Below are positions 1-8,005 of a DNA stretch of 13,925 nucleotides, piece after piece. Within the stretch, counting starts at the first letter, position 1. Each line of letters begins with the position of its first letter. The position numbers and the translations under genes were made by a program. The stretch is from contig CACWYF010000009.1 in the NCBI GenBank assembly GCA_902765035.1, forward strand, positions 1 through 13,925, written 5' to 3'. The DNA is from an uncultured Eubacteriales bacterium. GTDB lineage: Bacteria > Bacillota > Clostridia > Peptostreptococcales > Anaerovoracaceae. Below the pieces are notes generated by a model. The model saw only the letters and a list, made by a program, of their open reading frames with translations. It was not told the DNA's origin and did no database searches.

Positions 1-231
1 CAGAATCATACGGACGCAACTGCCATGTACCGCACGCTCAAGAAGCGCTCGATATATGCGCAGATAAGCCCGACCCCGAGAGAACTCAGCGTGTGCTGCG
101 GAGTCTCTCTTCTGATACACGGAGAAGACGTAGAACAGATCAAAGAGATAGCTGAGACAGATCATCTCAACTATCTTTCGATCGACGGACTGAACAACAC
201 ATTTGATAACACGAGGCACAAATATGGCTAA
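1..231 (+). CDS. DUF3343 domain protein (5' end missing)
   Basis: This is the C-terminal 76 residues of a small protein whose frame is open to the window edge. The first in-frame ATG is at 25, but family-like sequence lies before it (residues TDATAMYRTLKK), so the true start is probably a few codons upstream of the window. The segment SPTPRELSVCCG matches the DUF3343 pattern of a Pro-Arg motif followed by a conserved cysteine region. DUF3343 proteins have been proposed as sulfur or selenium carriers, but their role is not settled. The stop codon overlaps the next gene by 8 bp, which suggests translational coupling with the dehydratase activase. The family call is from memory of the motif, with good confidence; the biochemical function is unknown. 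Confidence 0.75.
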   Translation, partial: QNHTDATAMYRTLKKRSIYAQISPTPRELSVCCGVSLLIHGEDVEQIKEIAETDHLNYLSIDGLNNTFDNTRHKYG

Positions 232-991
232 AAAATACATCGGAATCGACATCGGATCAACTGCATCTAAGGTATGTGTTCTTGAAGAGGGTAAGGAGCC
301 TGTATATGAGGTTCTTCCTACAGGCTGGAACAGCAAGATCACAGCCGGGATCATCAAGGAGGACCTTGAGAAGAGATACGGCGAGATAAACGACTCCGCT
401 ATCGTTGCAACAGGATACGGAAGGATCAGCGTCGACTATGCAGATCATGTGATCACTGAGATCAGCTGCCACGGAAGAGGCGGATATGAAATGATCGGAC
501 GCGACTGCACTATCATAGACATCGGCGGACAGGATACCAAGTATATCAATGTAGTCGGAGGCAAGCCGGTCGACTTTCTGATGAACGACAAGTGCGCTGC
601 AGGTACGGGCAAATTCATCGAGGTCATGGCCAACAGGCTGGGGCTCACGATCGAGGAGCTGTTCGAGCTTGCAGAGATCGGTGATCCTATATCCATCAGT
701 TCACTCTGTACAGTATTTGCAGAATCCGAAGTCATAAACTACATGGGTGAAGGCAGAAGCCGTGAAGACCTTGCTGCCGGCGTCATCGACTCGGTCGCAC
801 TCAAGGTCGCTACTCTTGTACAGAGGAAAGAGATACAGGATACTGTCATCATCACCGGCGGATTCAGCAATAACGAATTCTTCGCATCCCTTCTCAGCAA
901 GAAGCTCGGAAAGACCGTTACTGCTATGCCTCTCGGAAGATATGCCGGAGCATACGGAGCAGCACTTCTGGCAAAATCCAAGGACAAATAG
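224..991 (+). CDS. 2-hydroxyacyl-CoA dehydratase activase (BadF/BadG/BcrA/BcrD ATPase family)
   Basis: A 255-aa ATPase of the HgdC/YjiL type. In this family a homodimer holding one [4Fe-4S] cluster uses ATP to push an electron into a 2-hydroxyacyl-CoA dehydratase or a related reductase. Visible motifs are the phosphate loop GIDIGSTASK (residues 7-16), DIGGQDTK (99-106), Cys124 in NDKCAAGTGKF, Cys162 in SSLCTVFAESEV, and GGFSNN (212-217). The two cysteines match the cluster ligands of HgdC in spacing and context. An in-frame ATG at 203 would add seven residues. I chose 224 because GAGG at 213-216 lies 7 nt upstream and MAKKYIGIDIGST is the usual family start. The gene overlaps the DUF3343 gene by 8 bp. 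No dehydratase subunit is in the window, so the substrate is unknown. Confidence 0.92.
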   Translation: MAKKYIGIDIGSTASKVCVLEEGKEPVYEVLPTGWNSKITAGIIKEDLEKRYGEINDSAIVATGYGRISVDYADHVITEISCHGRGGYEMIGRDCTIIDIGGQDTKYINVVGGKPVDFLMNDKCAAGTGKFIEVMANRLGLTIEELFELAEIGDPISISSLCTVFAESEVINYMGEGRSREDLAAGVIDSVALKVATLVQRKEIQDTVIITGGFSNNEFFASLLSKKLGKTVTAMPLGRYAGAYGAALLAKSKDK

Positions 992-1021
992 AGCGACGGA
1001 TATTTCAGAAATGACATACAG

Positions 1022-1051
1022 GCGCAAATCTTCACGGGTTTGCGCTTTTTT
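1022..1051 (+). terminator. Rho-independent terminator after the activase gene
   Basis: Perfect 7-bp stem GCGCAAA (1022-1028) with TTTGCGC (1039-1045), extendable by a G.U and a C-G pair, followed by six T at 1046-1051. It lies 31 bp after the activase stop codon and ends the first operon. Confidence 0.9.
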
Positions 1052-1139
1052 ATTGAAAAACAGCAGCGTTTTCCCGGGAAGGGAGAGTGCTTTTGACAAG
1101 ATAATGCTGTGTGCGCGGTGGTAAACCCCCACCTCGGTG

Positions 1140-1148
1140 TGGTATGAT
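1140..1148 (+). promoter_or_regulatory. Possible extended -10 promoter for the AI-2E/murB operon
   Basis: TGGTATGAT gives a TGN extension followed by the -10-like hexamer TATGAT at 1143-1148, about 60 bp before the 1209 start and after the upstream terminator. No good -35 lies 17 bp away; a TTGACA at 1093-1098 is too far upstream to pair with it. The position is right for an operon promoter, but this is a motif-only call. Confidence 0.4.
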
Positions 1149-1208
1149 TCAAATAGATAAATATGGCAGCATAAAGACTGCCGTCAGGATAACGGAGGTT
1201 ACAGGCTG

Positions 1209-2672
1209 ATGTTCAGGAAGTTCAGAGAAAGTCCGTATTTCAGAGCAGGAGTCACAGTTCTGATCTGCGGCGGCATTCTGATAATGTTCCACAACTGGGT
1301 CACGAACACACACTTTTCGGTAGGCTTCGAGACGCTTGGCAAGACCATGGCGCCGGTGCTGATAGGAGGCATTTTTGCATTCATACTCTGCCCGGTCTAC
1401 AACGCATGCGTCAAGCGCAGCTACAGGAGGATGCTGAAAGGGGCAAAACGCAAGGGCTTCTCCATCGGTGCCATGATAGTCAGCGATGATTCCGAAAGGG
1501 AAGTGGATAAAGCCGAAAAGCGCAGGATACTCATCGCCGCAAGAGCGTTTGCTTCCTTCGTATGTGTCGTCATAGTAGTCGGCCTCGTCGGCCTGTTCGT
1601 ATATTTTGTAGTACCGCAAGTCGTTGAGAGTGCGATCAACCTCATCAATACCATGCCGCAGAGGCTTGATGCACTGTCAGACTGGTGTAAAGTGCATCTG
1701 GCTCACTTCCCGCTGATAGCCACATGGGTGGATAACATCGCCAATGCGGGAAACAGTGAGATCCTTACATGGGTGCAGAAGCATATCCTTTCAGGTGACG
1801 CGGTAAGCATAGCTACAATGGTCTCCAACGGTGTAATGACCGCAGTCAGTTATGTTGCAAATGCATTCGTCGGCCTCCTGATCATGGTATACCTCCTCAA
1901 CTACAAGGAGAGACTGTTTGCGATCATGCGTAAGATCGTCAATGCGACATGCGGGCAGAAGCGAAAGGCTGCACTGTATGAGTTCGCAAGCATTGTGAAC
2001 GAGACCTTCATCGGATTCATTGTAGGCCGTATCATCGACTCCTTCATCATAGGTGTGCTTACTTTCATAGTACTGACTATATGCAATATACCTTTTGCCA
2101 TTATGATAAGCGTGATCGTAGGCATCACCAATGTGATACCTTTCTTCGGACCATTCATTGGAGCGATCCCGTCGGTATTCATCCTGATGCTGGAGAGACC
2201 GATATATGCATTTTATTTCGTGATCATCATCCTCATAATCCAGCAGATCGACGGCAATATCATAGGACCTAAGATCGTGGGCAATGCTATCGGCATAAGC
2301 AGCTTCTGGGTACTGATGTCCGTTCTCATAGGCGGCGGCCTGTTCGGATTTGCGGGCATGGCACTCGGGGTCCCGGTCTTCGCCGTGATCTACAGATACA
2401 TAGACAAGATAACGACTGCAAGACTCAAGCACAAAGAGAAAGATACGACGACGGCTTATTACTTCAGCCTTGAACCATACGGACTTGAGGACGATGAAGT
2501 AGAACTTGATCATGACAAGAAAAAACAGAAATCACTGTTTGACGCTTTCAGGAAGACCATCAAAGACCCTGAACGCAAGAAAAAATTCATATACGATAAT
2601 GAGCGGTCTTCCGGCACTGACAGACAAGATCAGCCGGCAAGGTCCTCAGATAAGGAGAACAACAGACAATGA
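1209..2672 (+). CDS. AI-2E family transporter (PerM/YtvI/TqsA-like membrane protein)
   Basis: A 487-aa polytopic membrane protein. Hydrophobic segments lie near residues 13-27, 47-62 and 112-135, with a dense block of helices from about 210 to 400. Family signatures are visible: the ITNVIPFFGPFIGAIP stretch after VGRIIDSFIIGVLTF, then the DGNIIGPKIVG and LFGFAGMALGVPVFAVIY segments. Members are called AI-2 exporters after TqsA, but homologs include Na+/H+ antiporters and channel-like proteins, so the substrate here cannot be assigned. A charged tail of about 85 residues (from about 403), rich in Lys, Asp and Glu, follows the last helix and is probably cytoplasmic; it is longer than I would expect. 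GGAGG at 1194-1198 lies 10 nt before the ATG. The stop overlaps murB as ATGA. Confidence 0.88.
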   Translation: MFRKFRESPYFRAGVTVLICGGILIMFHNWVTNTHFSVGFETLGKTMAPVLIGGIFAFILCPVYNACVKRSYRRMLKGAKRKGFSIGAMIVSDDSEREVDKAEKRRILIAARAFASFVCVVIVVGLVGLFVYFVVPQVVESAINLINTMPQRLDALSDWCKVHLAHFPLIATWVDNIANAGNSEILTWVQKHILSGDAVSIATMVSNGVMTAVSYVANAFVGLLIMVYLLNYKERLFAIMRKIVNATCGQKRKAALYEFASIVNETFIGFIVGRIIDSFIIGVLTFIVLTICNIPFAIMISVIVGITNVIPFFGPFIGAIPSVFILMLERPIYAFYFVIIILIIQQIDGNIIGPKIVGNAIGISSFWVLMSVLIGGGLFGFAGMALGVPVFAVIYRYIDKITTARLKHKEKDTTTAYYFSLEPYGLEDDEVELDHDKKKQKSLFDAFRKTIKDPERKKKFIYDNERSSGTDRQDQPARSSDKENNRQ

Positions 2673-3646
2673 CAGATGTCATGGATAAGAATACAGCACT
2701 GAAATCAGCACTTGAAAAGATAAGACAGGTGGTTCCGGAAGAACTGATCCATGAGAACGAACCTATGTCCTCGCACACTTCATTCCGCATAGGCGGGCCG
2801 GCAGGAGCGCTGGTCACACCGGAAAATGAAGAGGAGCTTGCAGCGGTGCTGCGCATATGCGCGGCAGAGCCGGATCTCGAGTACATGCTCATAGGAAACG
2901 GCTCGAACTTCCTCGTTGCAGACGAGGGATATCCCGGGATCTTCATTAAGCTCGGCGGGGATTTCTCTTCAGTATTAGTCGAGCAGGAAAATGCCGGAGA
3001 GAATGGTGAGTATACGCTGGTAAGAGCAGGCGCGGCAAAACTGCTGTCGTCCGTCAGCACATTTCTTACAGAGCGCGGCCTTGCGGGATTTGAATTCGCA
3101 AGCGGGATACCGGGAAGCATAGGCGGCGCAGTGTTCATGAACGCCGGAGCTTACGGCGGAGAGATGAAGGACCTTGTCGTATCTGTAAGACTCATGAGGC
3201 CTGACGGCTCTGAGATCATCGAACTCAGCGGTGAGGAGATGCAGTTCGGCTACAGGCACAGCATGGTCGAGGAAAGCGGCATGATCGTACTCTCGGCGCT
3301 TCTCTGTCTCGGACATGATGACAGGGAGGAAATAGCAGCCAGGGTAAAGGAGCTGCAGGAGAAGAGGAATGCAAAGCAGCCTGTCAATTATCCGAGCGCA
3401 GGCAGCACTTTCAAGAGACCTGTCGGCGGCTATGCAGCAGCACTTATAGATGAAGCGGGCCTCAAAGGATACAGAGTAGGCGGAGCTATGGTCTCTGAAA
3501 AGCATGCCGGCTTCGTCATCAATGCAGGAGGTGCGACAGCTGAGGATGTGCTCGCTGTGATGAGACATGTACGCAAAACTGTGTATGAGAACAGCGGCAT
3601 AACACTTGAGCCGGAGGTAAGGCTCATAGGCTGCAGCCTTCAGTAG
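2669..3646 (+). CDS. murB: UDP-N-acetylmuramate dehydrogenase
   Basis: 325 aa. MurB is a cytoplasmic FAD enzyme that reduces UDP-GlcNAc-enolpyruvate to UDP-MurNAc with NADPH in peptidoglycan precursor synthesis. Visible elements are HTSFRIGGPA (36-45), the FAD-binding IGNGSNFLV (75-83), FASGIPGSIGGAVFMNAGAYGGE (143-165), YRHSM (195-199), PSAGSTFKRP (242-251) with Ser246 as the probable catalytic serine, and LEPEVRLIG near the end with Glu316 as the probable catalytic acid. The compact C-terminal layout and SAGSTFKRP signature resemble the Gram-positive type IIb enzymes. The start codon overlaps the upstream stop by 4 bp (ATGA), so translation is probably coupled. A second in-frame ATG lies four codons on. 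Confidence 0.96.
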   Translation: MTDVMDKNTALKSALEKIRQVVPEELIHENEPMSSHTSFRIGGPAGALVTPENEEELAAVLRICAAEPDLEYMLIGNGSNFLVADEGYPGIFIKLGGDFSSVLVEQENAGENGEYTLVRAGAAKLLSSVSTFLTERGLAGFEFASGIPGSIGGAVFMNAGAYGGEMKDLVVSVRLMRPDGSEIIELSGEEMQFGYRHSMVEESGMIVLSALLCLGHDDREEIAARVKELQEKRNAKQPVNYPSAGSTFKRPVGGYAAALIDEAGLKGYRVGGAMVSEKHAGFVINAGGATAEDVLAVMRHVRKTVYENSGITLEPEVRLIGCSLQ

Positions 3647-3657
3647 CAGCATAAGGA

Positions 3658-3679
3658 CATCCTGCCTGATGGCAGGATG
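3658..3679 (+). promoter_or_regulatory. Perfect 9-bp hairpin between murB and the PHP gene
   Basis: CATCCTGCC (3658-3666) pairs perfectly with GGCAGGATG (3671-3679) around a TGAT loop. There is no T-tract, so it is not a standard terminator. The 3' arm covers the first possible ATG (3677) of the next gene. An AAGGA at 3653-3657 sits directly before the stem. If the stem forms, that Shine-Dalgarno-like site would be 12 nt from the ATG at 3692. The hairpin is seen directly; its role is inferred. Confidence 0.6.
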
Positions 3680-3691
3680 CATGGTGAGATT

Positions 3692-4453
3692 ATGGATATA
3701 GAAACAATCAGGAAGAGCTTCAGACTGACAGCGGACTATCATACGCATACAGTCTATTCGAAGGTCGGTCCTTATCTGCACGGCAAGGGCACTGTGCTCC
3801 AGAATGCCGCTGCAGCATCACTGAGAGGCCTGCGCGAGCTTGCGATCACCGACCACGGTCCGACGGACTTCTACGGGCTTGACCTTAAGAAGATACCTCA
3901 GATCAGGGACGATATCGTCAAGGCGATGAAGCGTTTTCCGAGCGTCAAGATCTACCTCGGAGTTGAGGCAGACATCGTCGACACACCGAACGGTCTCGAT
4001 GTATCGGAAGAAGATTTTGAGCTGTTTGATTTTGTCAACGCGGGATATCACTATGTGCCTAACTGCCACATGATACAGAACTGGCTGGCATTCAGATTCC
4101 CGTGCCCGGAGAGTGTAAAGGAGAAGCTGAGAAAGCAGAATACTGACAGAATAATCAGAGCTCTCAAGAGCAACAACATCCGCATCCTGACACATCCGGG
4201 AGACAAGGCGTATATTGATACGCATGCTGTAGCGAAGGCGTGTGAGGAGACGGGTACGCTTGTTGAGATCAACGCAAGGCACAGGCATCCTGACTGCGAA
4301 GAGCTGAAGGTGTTTGCCGGATACGATGTAAAGTTCGTCATCAGCAGTGATGCTCACAAGCCTGAAAAAGTCGGAAGATATGTCAAGAGCATGGCTCTTG
4401 CTCTGTCCGCAGGGATAACACCGGACAGGATCGTAAATATTGAGAACAAATAG
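3692..4453 (+). CDS. PHP-domain metal-dependent phosphoesterase (histidinol-phosphatase/YcdX-like)
   Basis: 253 aa from this start. PHP proteins hold a multinuclear metal site and usually hydrolyse phosphoesters. The metal ligands are visible in order: DYHTHT (HxH, residues 15-20), ITDHGP, GVEADI with its Glu, NAGYHYVP, LTHPGDKA and ISSDAH (218-223). The length and motif order fit the YcdX/histidinol phosphatase-like branch, but no histidine genes are nearby and the substrate is unknown. PHP genes occur beside murB and rapZ in Clostridia, so a link to envelope metabolism is plausible. An ATG at 3677 would add five residues, but it lies inside a 9-bp hairpin and lacks a separate ribosome binding site. 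I prefer 3692, with only moderate confidence in the start. Confidence 0.85.
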   Translation: MDIETIRKSFRLTADYHTHTVYSKVGPYLHGKGTVLQNAAAASLRGLRELAITDHGPTDFYGLDLKKIPQIRDDIVKAMKRFPSVKIYLGVEADIVDTPNGLDVSEEDFELFDFVNAGYHYVPNCHMIQNWLAFRFPCPESVKEKLRKQNTDRIIRALKSNNIRILTHPGDKAYIDTHAVAKACEETGTLVEINARHRHPDCEELKVFAGYDVKFVISSDAHKPEKVGRYVKSMALALSAGITPDRIVNIENK

Positions 4454-4483
4454 AGATAATACGAGGGGCAGACAGAAATAATC

Positions 4484-5356
4484 ATGAAGGTAGTAATCAT
4501 TACAGGAATGTCAGGGGCCGGCAGAAGCCGGGCGGCGAACTGGTTCGAGGATCAGGGATATTACTGTGTGGATAACATGCCGCCTGCACTGATCGACAAC
4601 TTCCTTGAGATGGCATCCGTCGACACCAACAGGATCGACAAGGTCGCATTCGTAGCCGACCTGAGGAGCGGTAGCTTTTTCAGAAAGCTGGCAACGACGA
4701 TAGATGATCTTCGCAAAAGACCGGGGATCGAACTGACGGTGCTGTACATAGAGGCTGCTCCTAAGGAGATCGTCAGAAGATACAACGAGGTTCGGCGCAA
4801 CCATCCTCTGACCGGTGCGGCGGCAAGTCTCGATGTCATAGAGGAAGAAAGACAGAAGCTTGAGGAGATAAGAAAGAAGGCCGACCTGGTACTCGATACG
4901 ACCAATCTCAAGGTCGCGGAGATGAACTCGGAGCTCGACAAGATGTTCTTCGGCGGCAGAGGCGCATCGAATTTTGCCATCAACATCAGTTCATTCGGTT
5001 TCAAATACGGAATCCCGAGCGAGTCGGATGTCATGTTCGATGTCAGGTTCCTGCCTAATCCTTACTGGGTACCGAGTCTCAAGAAGCTGACGGGCAATAA
5101 CAAGAAAGTTGTCAGTTATATATTCAGAAACGGAATGGCGGATCAGTTCGTCGATTCCGTGCATATCCTTCTCAGGGCTATGGTCCCGGGATATATAAAC
5201 GAGGGGAAGTACCACCTAAATATCGCATTCGGCTGCACCGGCGGGCATCACAGATCTGTTGCCATCGCCAACGCAGTTGCGGAGAAATTCAAGGCAGACG
5301 GTATGAGAGTCAGAGTCAACCACAGGGATCTCGACCTGCAGAGCAAGAGGAAGTAG
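4484..5356 (+). CDS. rapZ: RNase adapter / nucleotide-binding protein RapZ (YvcJ)
   Basis: 290 aa, the usual family length. RapZ/YvcJ binds nucleotides and, in Enterobacteria, controls glucosamine-6-phosphate synthase by guiding RNase E to the sRNA GlmZ. In Firmicutes YvcJ is a nucleotide-binding GTPase whose target is less clear. Visible motifs are the Walker A GMSGAGRS (8-15), CVDNMPP (28-34), a Walker B-like VAFVADLRSG (54-63), FGFKYG (171-176), and the C-terminal GCTGGHHRSV (250-259), typical of the metabolite-binding domain. The Walker A lysine is replaced by Arg14. The ribosome binding site is weak: the nearest G-rich run (GAGGGG) is about 17 nt upstream, but MKVVIITGMSGAG is the expected family start. 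whiA begins on the next base after the stop. The usual downstream partner yvcK is missing. Confidence 0.95.
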   Translation: MKVVIITGMSGAGRSRAANWFEDQGYYCVDNMPPALIDNFLEMASVDTNRIDKVAFVADLRSGSFFRKLATTIDDLRKRPGIELTVLYIEAAPKEIVRRYNEVRRNHPLTGAAASLDVIEEERQKLEEIRKKADLVLDTTNLKVAEMNSELDKMFFGGRGASNFAINISSFGFKYGIPSESDVMFDVRFLPNPYWVPSLKKLTGNNKKVVSYIFRNGMADQFVDSVHILLRAMVPGYINEGKYHLNIAFGCTGGHHRSVAIANAVAEKFKADGMRVRVNHRDLDLQSKRK

Positions 5357-6364
5357 ATGTCGTTTTCATCAGAGGTCAAAGGCGAACTCGCTAGACTTGA
5401 GAATAAGAAGAAATGCTGCATGCTGGCGGAGATCGCCGGCTTTCTTAGGGTCTCGAGTTCTATAAGGCTCGCCGGCGGGGGCAAGCTGGGGATAGTTGCG
5501 ACCACTGAGAATGCGGCTATCGCGAGACACTATAAGAAGCTGATCCGCGGATACTTCAAGAGCAATGCCGGCCTTGCTGTAGGCGACTCACAGATGCCGG
5601 GTGCCCGGAGCAGAAAGAACCGGTACTATCTGAACATAAGTCCGGACGAGAAGTCGATGCATATCCTCAGAGAGACAGGAATGATGCTGATCCGCGAGGG
5701 TGATGACTACTTCAGCGACGGGATATATCAGCCGATCGTAAGATCAAAATGCTGCCGCAAGTCGTATCTGCGCGGCATGTTCCTGAGCTGCGGCACTATA
5801 TCCGATCCGAAGAAGAGCTATCATCTCGAGTTCGTCCTCGACAAGGAGCAGAGCGCGAATGATCTTAAAAAGCTGATCGGGACATTTGTCGACCTGTCGG
5901 CCAACATCTCAAGGCGCGGAGACAATTACATCGTGTACATCAAGAAGGCACAGTATATAAGCGACCTGCTCGGCATAATGGGAGCGGACAATGCTGTGCT
6001 TGAGTTTGAAAATATAAGGATCAGCAAGAGCCTGCACGGCGATGTGCAGAGGATGCTCAACTGCGACAACGCCAATGTGGACAGGACCCTGTCAGCAGCT
6101 GAGGAGCAGAGAGGCTGGATCAGGAAGATCGCGGAAGAAGAACTCGGAAGAGAGCCCCTCGCAGCAGAGCTGGCAGACCCGGGTTCGGTATTCTGGACCG
6201 ACGGATTAAGACACCTGCCTTCGCAGCTCAAGGAGGTGGCGTTCATCAGACTCTACAAGCCTGAAGCAAGCCTCGCGGAAATAGGGGAGACACTCAATCC
6301 GCCAATCGGAAAGCCTGCAGTGAGCAAACGTTTTGCCCGGCTTAAAGCCATGGCAGAAATGTGA
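5357..6364 (+). CDS. whiA: DNA-binding protein WhiA
   Basis: 335 aa. WhiA joins a degenerate LAGLIDADG homing-endonuclease-like N-terminal fold to a C-terminal helix-turn-helix. It is a sporulation regulator in Streptomyces and affects cell division and chromosome segregation in Bacillus. Visible features are the N-terminal SFSSEVKGELARL, the conserved CCRKSYLRGMFLSCGTISDPKKSYHLEF stretch (read in two parts, 132-150 and 151-160), the ANVDRTLSAAEEQ linker (239-251), and a C-terminal HTH region from about 285 to 332 (SLAEIGETL, GKPAVSKRFARL). The ATG follows the rapZ stop with no gap (TAGATG), so the two are probably translationally coupled. There is no clear Shine-Dalgarno of its own. The TGA stop is also the first three bases of a REP-like element. 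Confidence 0.95.
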   Translation: MSFSSEVKGELARLENKKKCCMLAEIAGFLRVSSSIRLAGGGKLGIVATTENAAIARHYKKLIRGYFKSNAGLAVGDSQMPGARSRKNRYYLNISPDEKSMHILRETGMMLIREGDDYFSDGIYQPIVRSKCCRKSYLRGMFLSCGTISDPKKSYHLEFVLDKEQSANDLKKLIGTFVDLSANISRRGDNYIVYIKKAQYISDLLGIMGADNAVLEFENIRISKSLHGDVQRMLNCDNANVDRTLSAAEEQRGWIRKIAEEELGREPLAAELADPGSVFWTDGLRHLPSQLKEVAFIRLYKPEASLAEIGETLNPPIGKPAVSKRFARLKAMAEM

Positions 6365-6390
6365 CACCGGGGACGGTCCCTTTTGACACA
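6362..6390 (+). repeat. REP-like GACACCGGGGACGG element
   Basis: A 29-bp unit opening with TGACACC (6362-6368), then GGGGACGG and TCCC, and closing with TGACACA (6384-6390). The core GGGA-CGG-TCCC can fold into a small hairpin. This matches, from memory, a short interspersed repeat family found in many bacteria and often linked to REP-associated Y1 transposases; no such transposase is in this window. The element starts exactly on the whiA TGA stop and lies between whiA and rlmD. Confidence 0.65.
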
Positions 6391-6401
6391 ACCGGACACG
6401 A

Positions 6402-7883
6402 ATGGGAATGAAAGCAATGGAAAAAGGTCAGATAATAGATATTAGAATTGAAGATATGCTCGATGACGGCAGAGCCTTCGGAAGATACGACGGCTGTGCT
6501 GTTTTCATCAGCGGAAGCGCAGTGCCGGGGGATGTGGTCTCTGCAAAGGTGACTAAGGCCAAGAAGACGTCTGCCGAGGCAAGTGTGACAGATATACTTG
6601 AACCGTCGGAAAACAGGATCAAGGCGGAATGCCCGTACTTCAGGGAATGCGGCGGATGCTCACTGCAGGAGCTGTCTTATGATGCTCAAAAGAAGCTCAA
6701 GACAGAACAAGTGCGTGCCAAGCTGAAAAGGCTCGGCGGCCTTGATGATCCGAAGGTCAACGACATGATCGGAGCAGACACGCTGAAGTACTACCGCAAC
6801 AAGGCGGTATTTGCTGTAGGCCCGCACGGCGAGGTCGGATTCAACAAGGGCAAAAGCCACTATTTGGTGGATATAGAAGACTGCATGCTGCAGACAGATG
6901 CGGCAATGGTGTGCGCTGATGCTCTGAGGGTATTTCTTAGGAGAACCGGAGTATCCTGCATAAAACAGATGACTGTCAAAACTGCTTTCGGTACCGGAGA
7001 GGTTATGGTGGTTCTCGAAAGCGAGAGCAAGGAGATCAGGGATATCGATGAGCTGGTCGGCATGTTCGACGCTGCTGTGTACAGTCTGAGCCCTGCTGCA
7101 GGGGAAGAAGGCGTTGCCTATGAAGAGGGAGAAGAGCTGCTGGGAACTGATGACTTTGAGCCTGCCGTTCTTTACAGCCTTGAATCAGTTGCGGTGATCC
7201 ATAAGGGTAAGTGCCGCATTATCGCTGGCAAGCCGACTATCACCGAAAAGGTTACGCGTTCTGACGGGAAAGAGCTGAGATATGAGATCAGTCCGCAGTC
7301 GTTCTATCAGGTGAACCCTGAGCAGATGCCGAAGCTGTACGACAAGGCAATGGAATACGCTGCTCTGACGGGAAAAGAGACACTGCTTGACCTGTACTGC
7401 GGTGTCGGAACGATCGGAATATGGATGGCGGACAAGGCGGAAAAAGTGATCGGTATCGAGTCAGTAAAACCTGCGGTCATCGATGCCAACAGGAACTCAG
7501 TCATCAACAATATAATCAACACGAGATACATATGCGGCAAGGCTGAGGAAGAGCTGCCGGGCATGATGGGCCTTGCAAAGCTGTGGAAGTGGAACGAAGT
7601 CAACGAAAGAGTTGAACGCAAGCCTGAGATCACGATAGAGCATGCCGATGTTGCAGTGCTCGACCCGCCTCGCGCCGGATGCGAAGAGGCTTTGCTCGAA
7701 GCAGTAGTCAAGGCTGCGCCTGACCGCATTGTATATGTGTCCTGTGACCCGGGAACGCTTGCGAGAGATATAAAATACCTCACAGCAAACGGATACGAAT
7801 TCACTGAGTGCACCCCGGTCGACCAGTTCCCGTGGACGACACACATCGAGGTAGTAGCGAGGATACAAAAGAAAAAAGCCTGA
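6402..7883 (+). CDS. rlmD: 23S rRNA (uracil-C5)-methyltransferase RlmD/RumA family
   Basis: 493 aa. This SAM-dependent enzyme methylates a uracil C5 in 23S rRNA (U1939 in E. coli; Firmicutes homologs such as RlmCD can have two targets). Domains in order are an N-terminal TRAM-like beta-barrel (about 8-67), the iron-sulfur motif CPYFRECGGC with Cys77, Cys83 and Cys86 and a probable fourth ligand Cys161, the SAM motif LLDLYCGVGTIG (328-339), DPPRAG (421-426), and YVSCDPGT with catalytic Cys448. The SAM domain carries a charged insertion near 388-411. In-frame ATGs at 6402, 6408 and 6417 are all possible; family alignment favours a start near EKGQ, so 6417 (488 aa) may be right. None has a strong ribosome binding site. 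The 3' end is a likely element insertion site. Confidence 0.93.
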   Translation: MGMKAMEKGQIIDIRIEDMLDDGRAFGRYDGCAVFISGSAVPGDVVSAKVTKAKKTSAEASVTDILEPSENRIKAECPYFRECGGCSLQELSYDAQKKLKTEQVRAKLKRLGGLDDPKVNDMIGADTLKYYRNKAVFAVGPHGEVGFNKGKSHYLVDIEDCMLQTDAAMVCADALRVFLRRTGVSCIKQMTVKTAFGTGEVMVVLESESKEIRDIDELVGMFDAAVYSLSPAAGEEGVAYEEGEELLGTDDFEPAVLYSLESVAVIHKGKCRIIAGKPTITEKVTRSDGKELRYEISPQSFYQVNPEQMPKLYDKAMEYAALTGKETLLDLYCGVGTIGIWMADKAEKVIGIESVKPAVIDANRNSVINNIINTRYICGKAEEELPGMMGLAKLWKWNEVNERVERKPEITIEHADVAVLDPPRAGCEEALLEAVVKAAPDRIVYVSCDPGTLARDIKYLTANGYEFTECTPVDQFPWTTHIEVVARIQKKKA

Positions 7884-7887
7884 AAAC

Positions 7888-7911
7888 CGTTGAAATTACT
7901 GCGTTTCAGCG
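7888..7911 (+). terminator. Hairpin just after rlmD, weak terminator or junction structure
   Basis: CGTTGAAA (7888-7895) pairs with TTTCAGCG (7904-7911) including one G.U, around an 8-nt loop. Outer AAACCG (7884-7889) and CGGTTT (7917-7922) offer a second pairing. The following bases are only mildly T-rich, so termination is uncertain. Confidence 0.4.
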
Positions 7912-8005
7912 ATTCGCGGTTTCTCCCTGAAAAAGCAGAAATAATCAAAAAATCGCCTTTTCTGGGCCTCAAAATCGGGCCGCATGAGCAGGGGAACATA
8001 TCAAC

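Noticed and set aside
1093..1121. TTGACA at 1093-1098 as the -35 of a promoter
   Set aside because: No acceptable -10 hexamer lies 16-18 bp downstream.
1791..2513. 240-codon open frame on the minus strand
   Set aside because: Fully antisense to the AI-2E transporter, whose membrane and family motifs are clear. The Tyr/Asp/His-rich product is typical of a reverse-frame shadow.
2975..3781. 268-codon open frame on the minus strand
   Set aside because: Antisense to murB and the PHP gene; no ribosome binding site or domain.
7307..7999. 230-codon open frame on the minus strand
   Set aside because: Shadow of rlmD, whose catalytic motifs are on the + strand.
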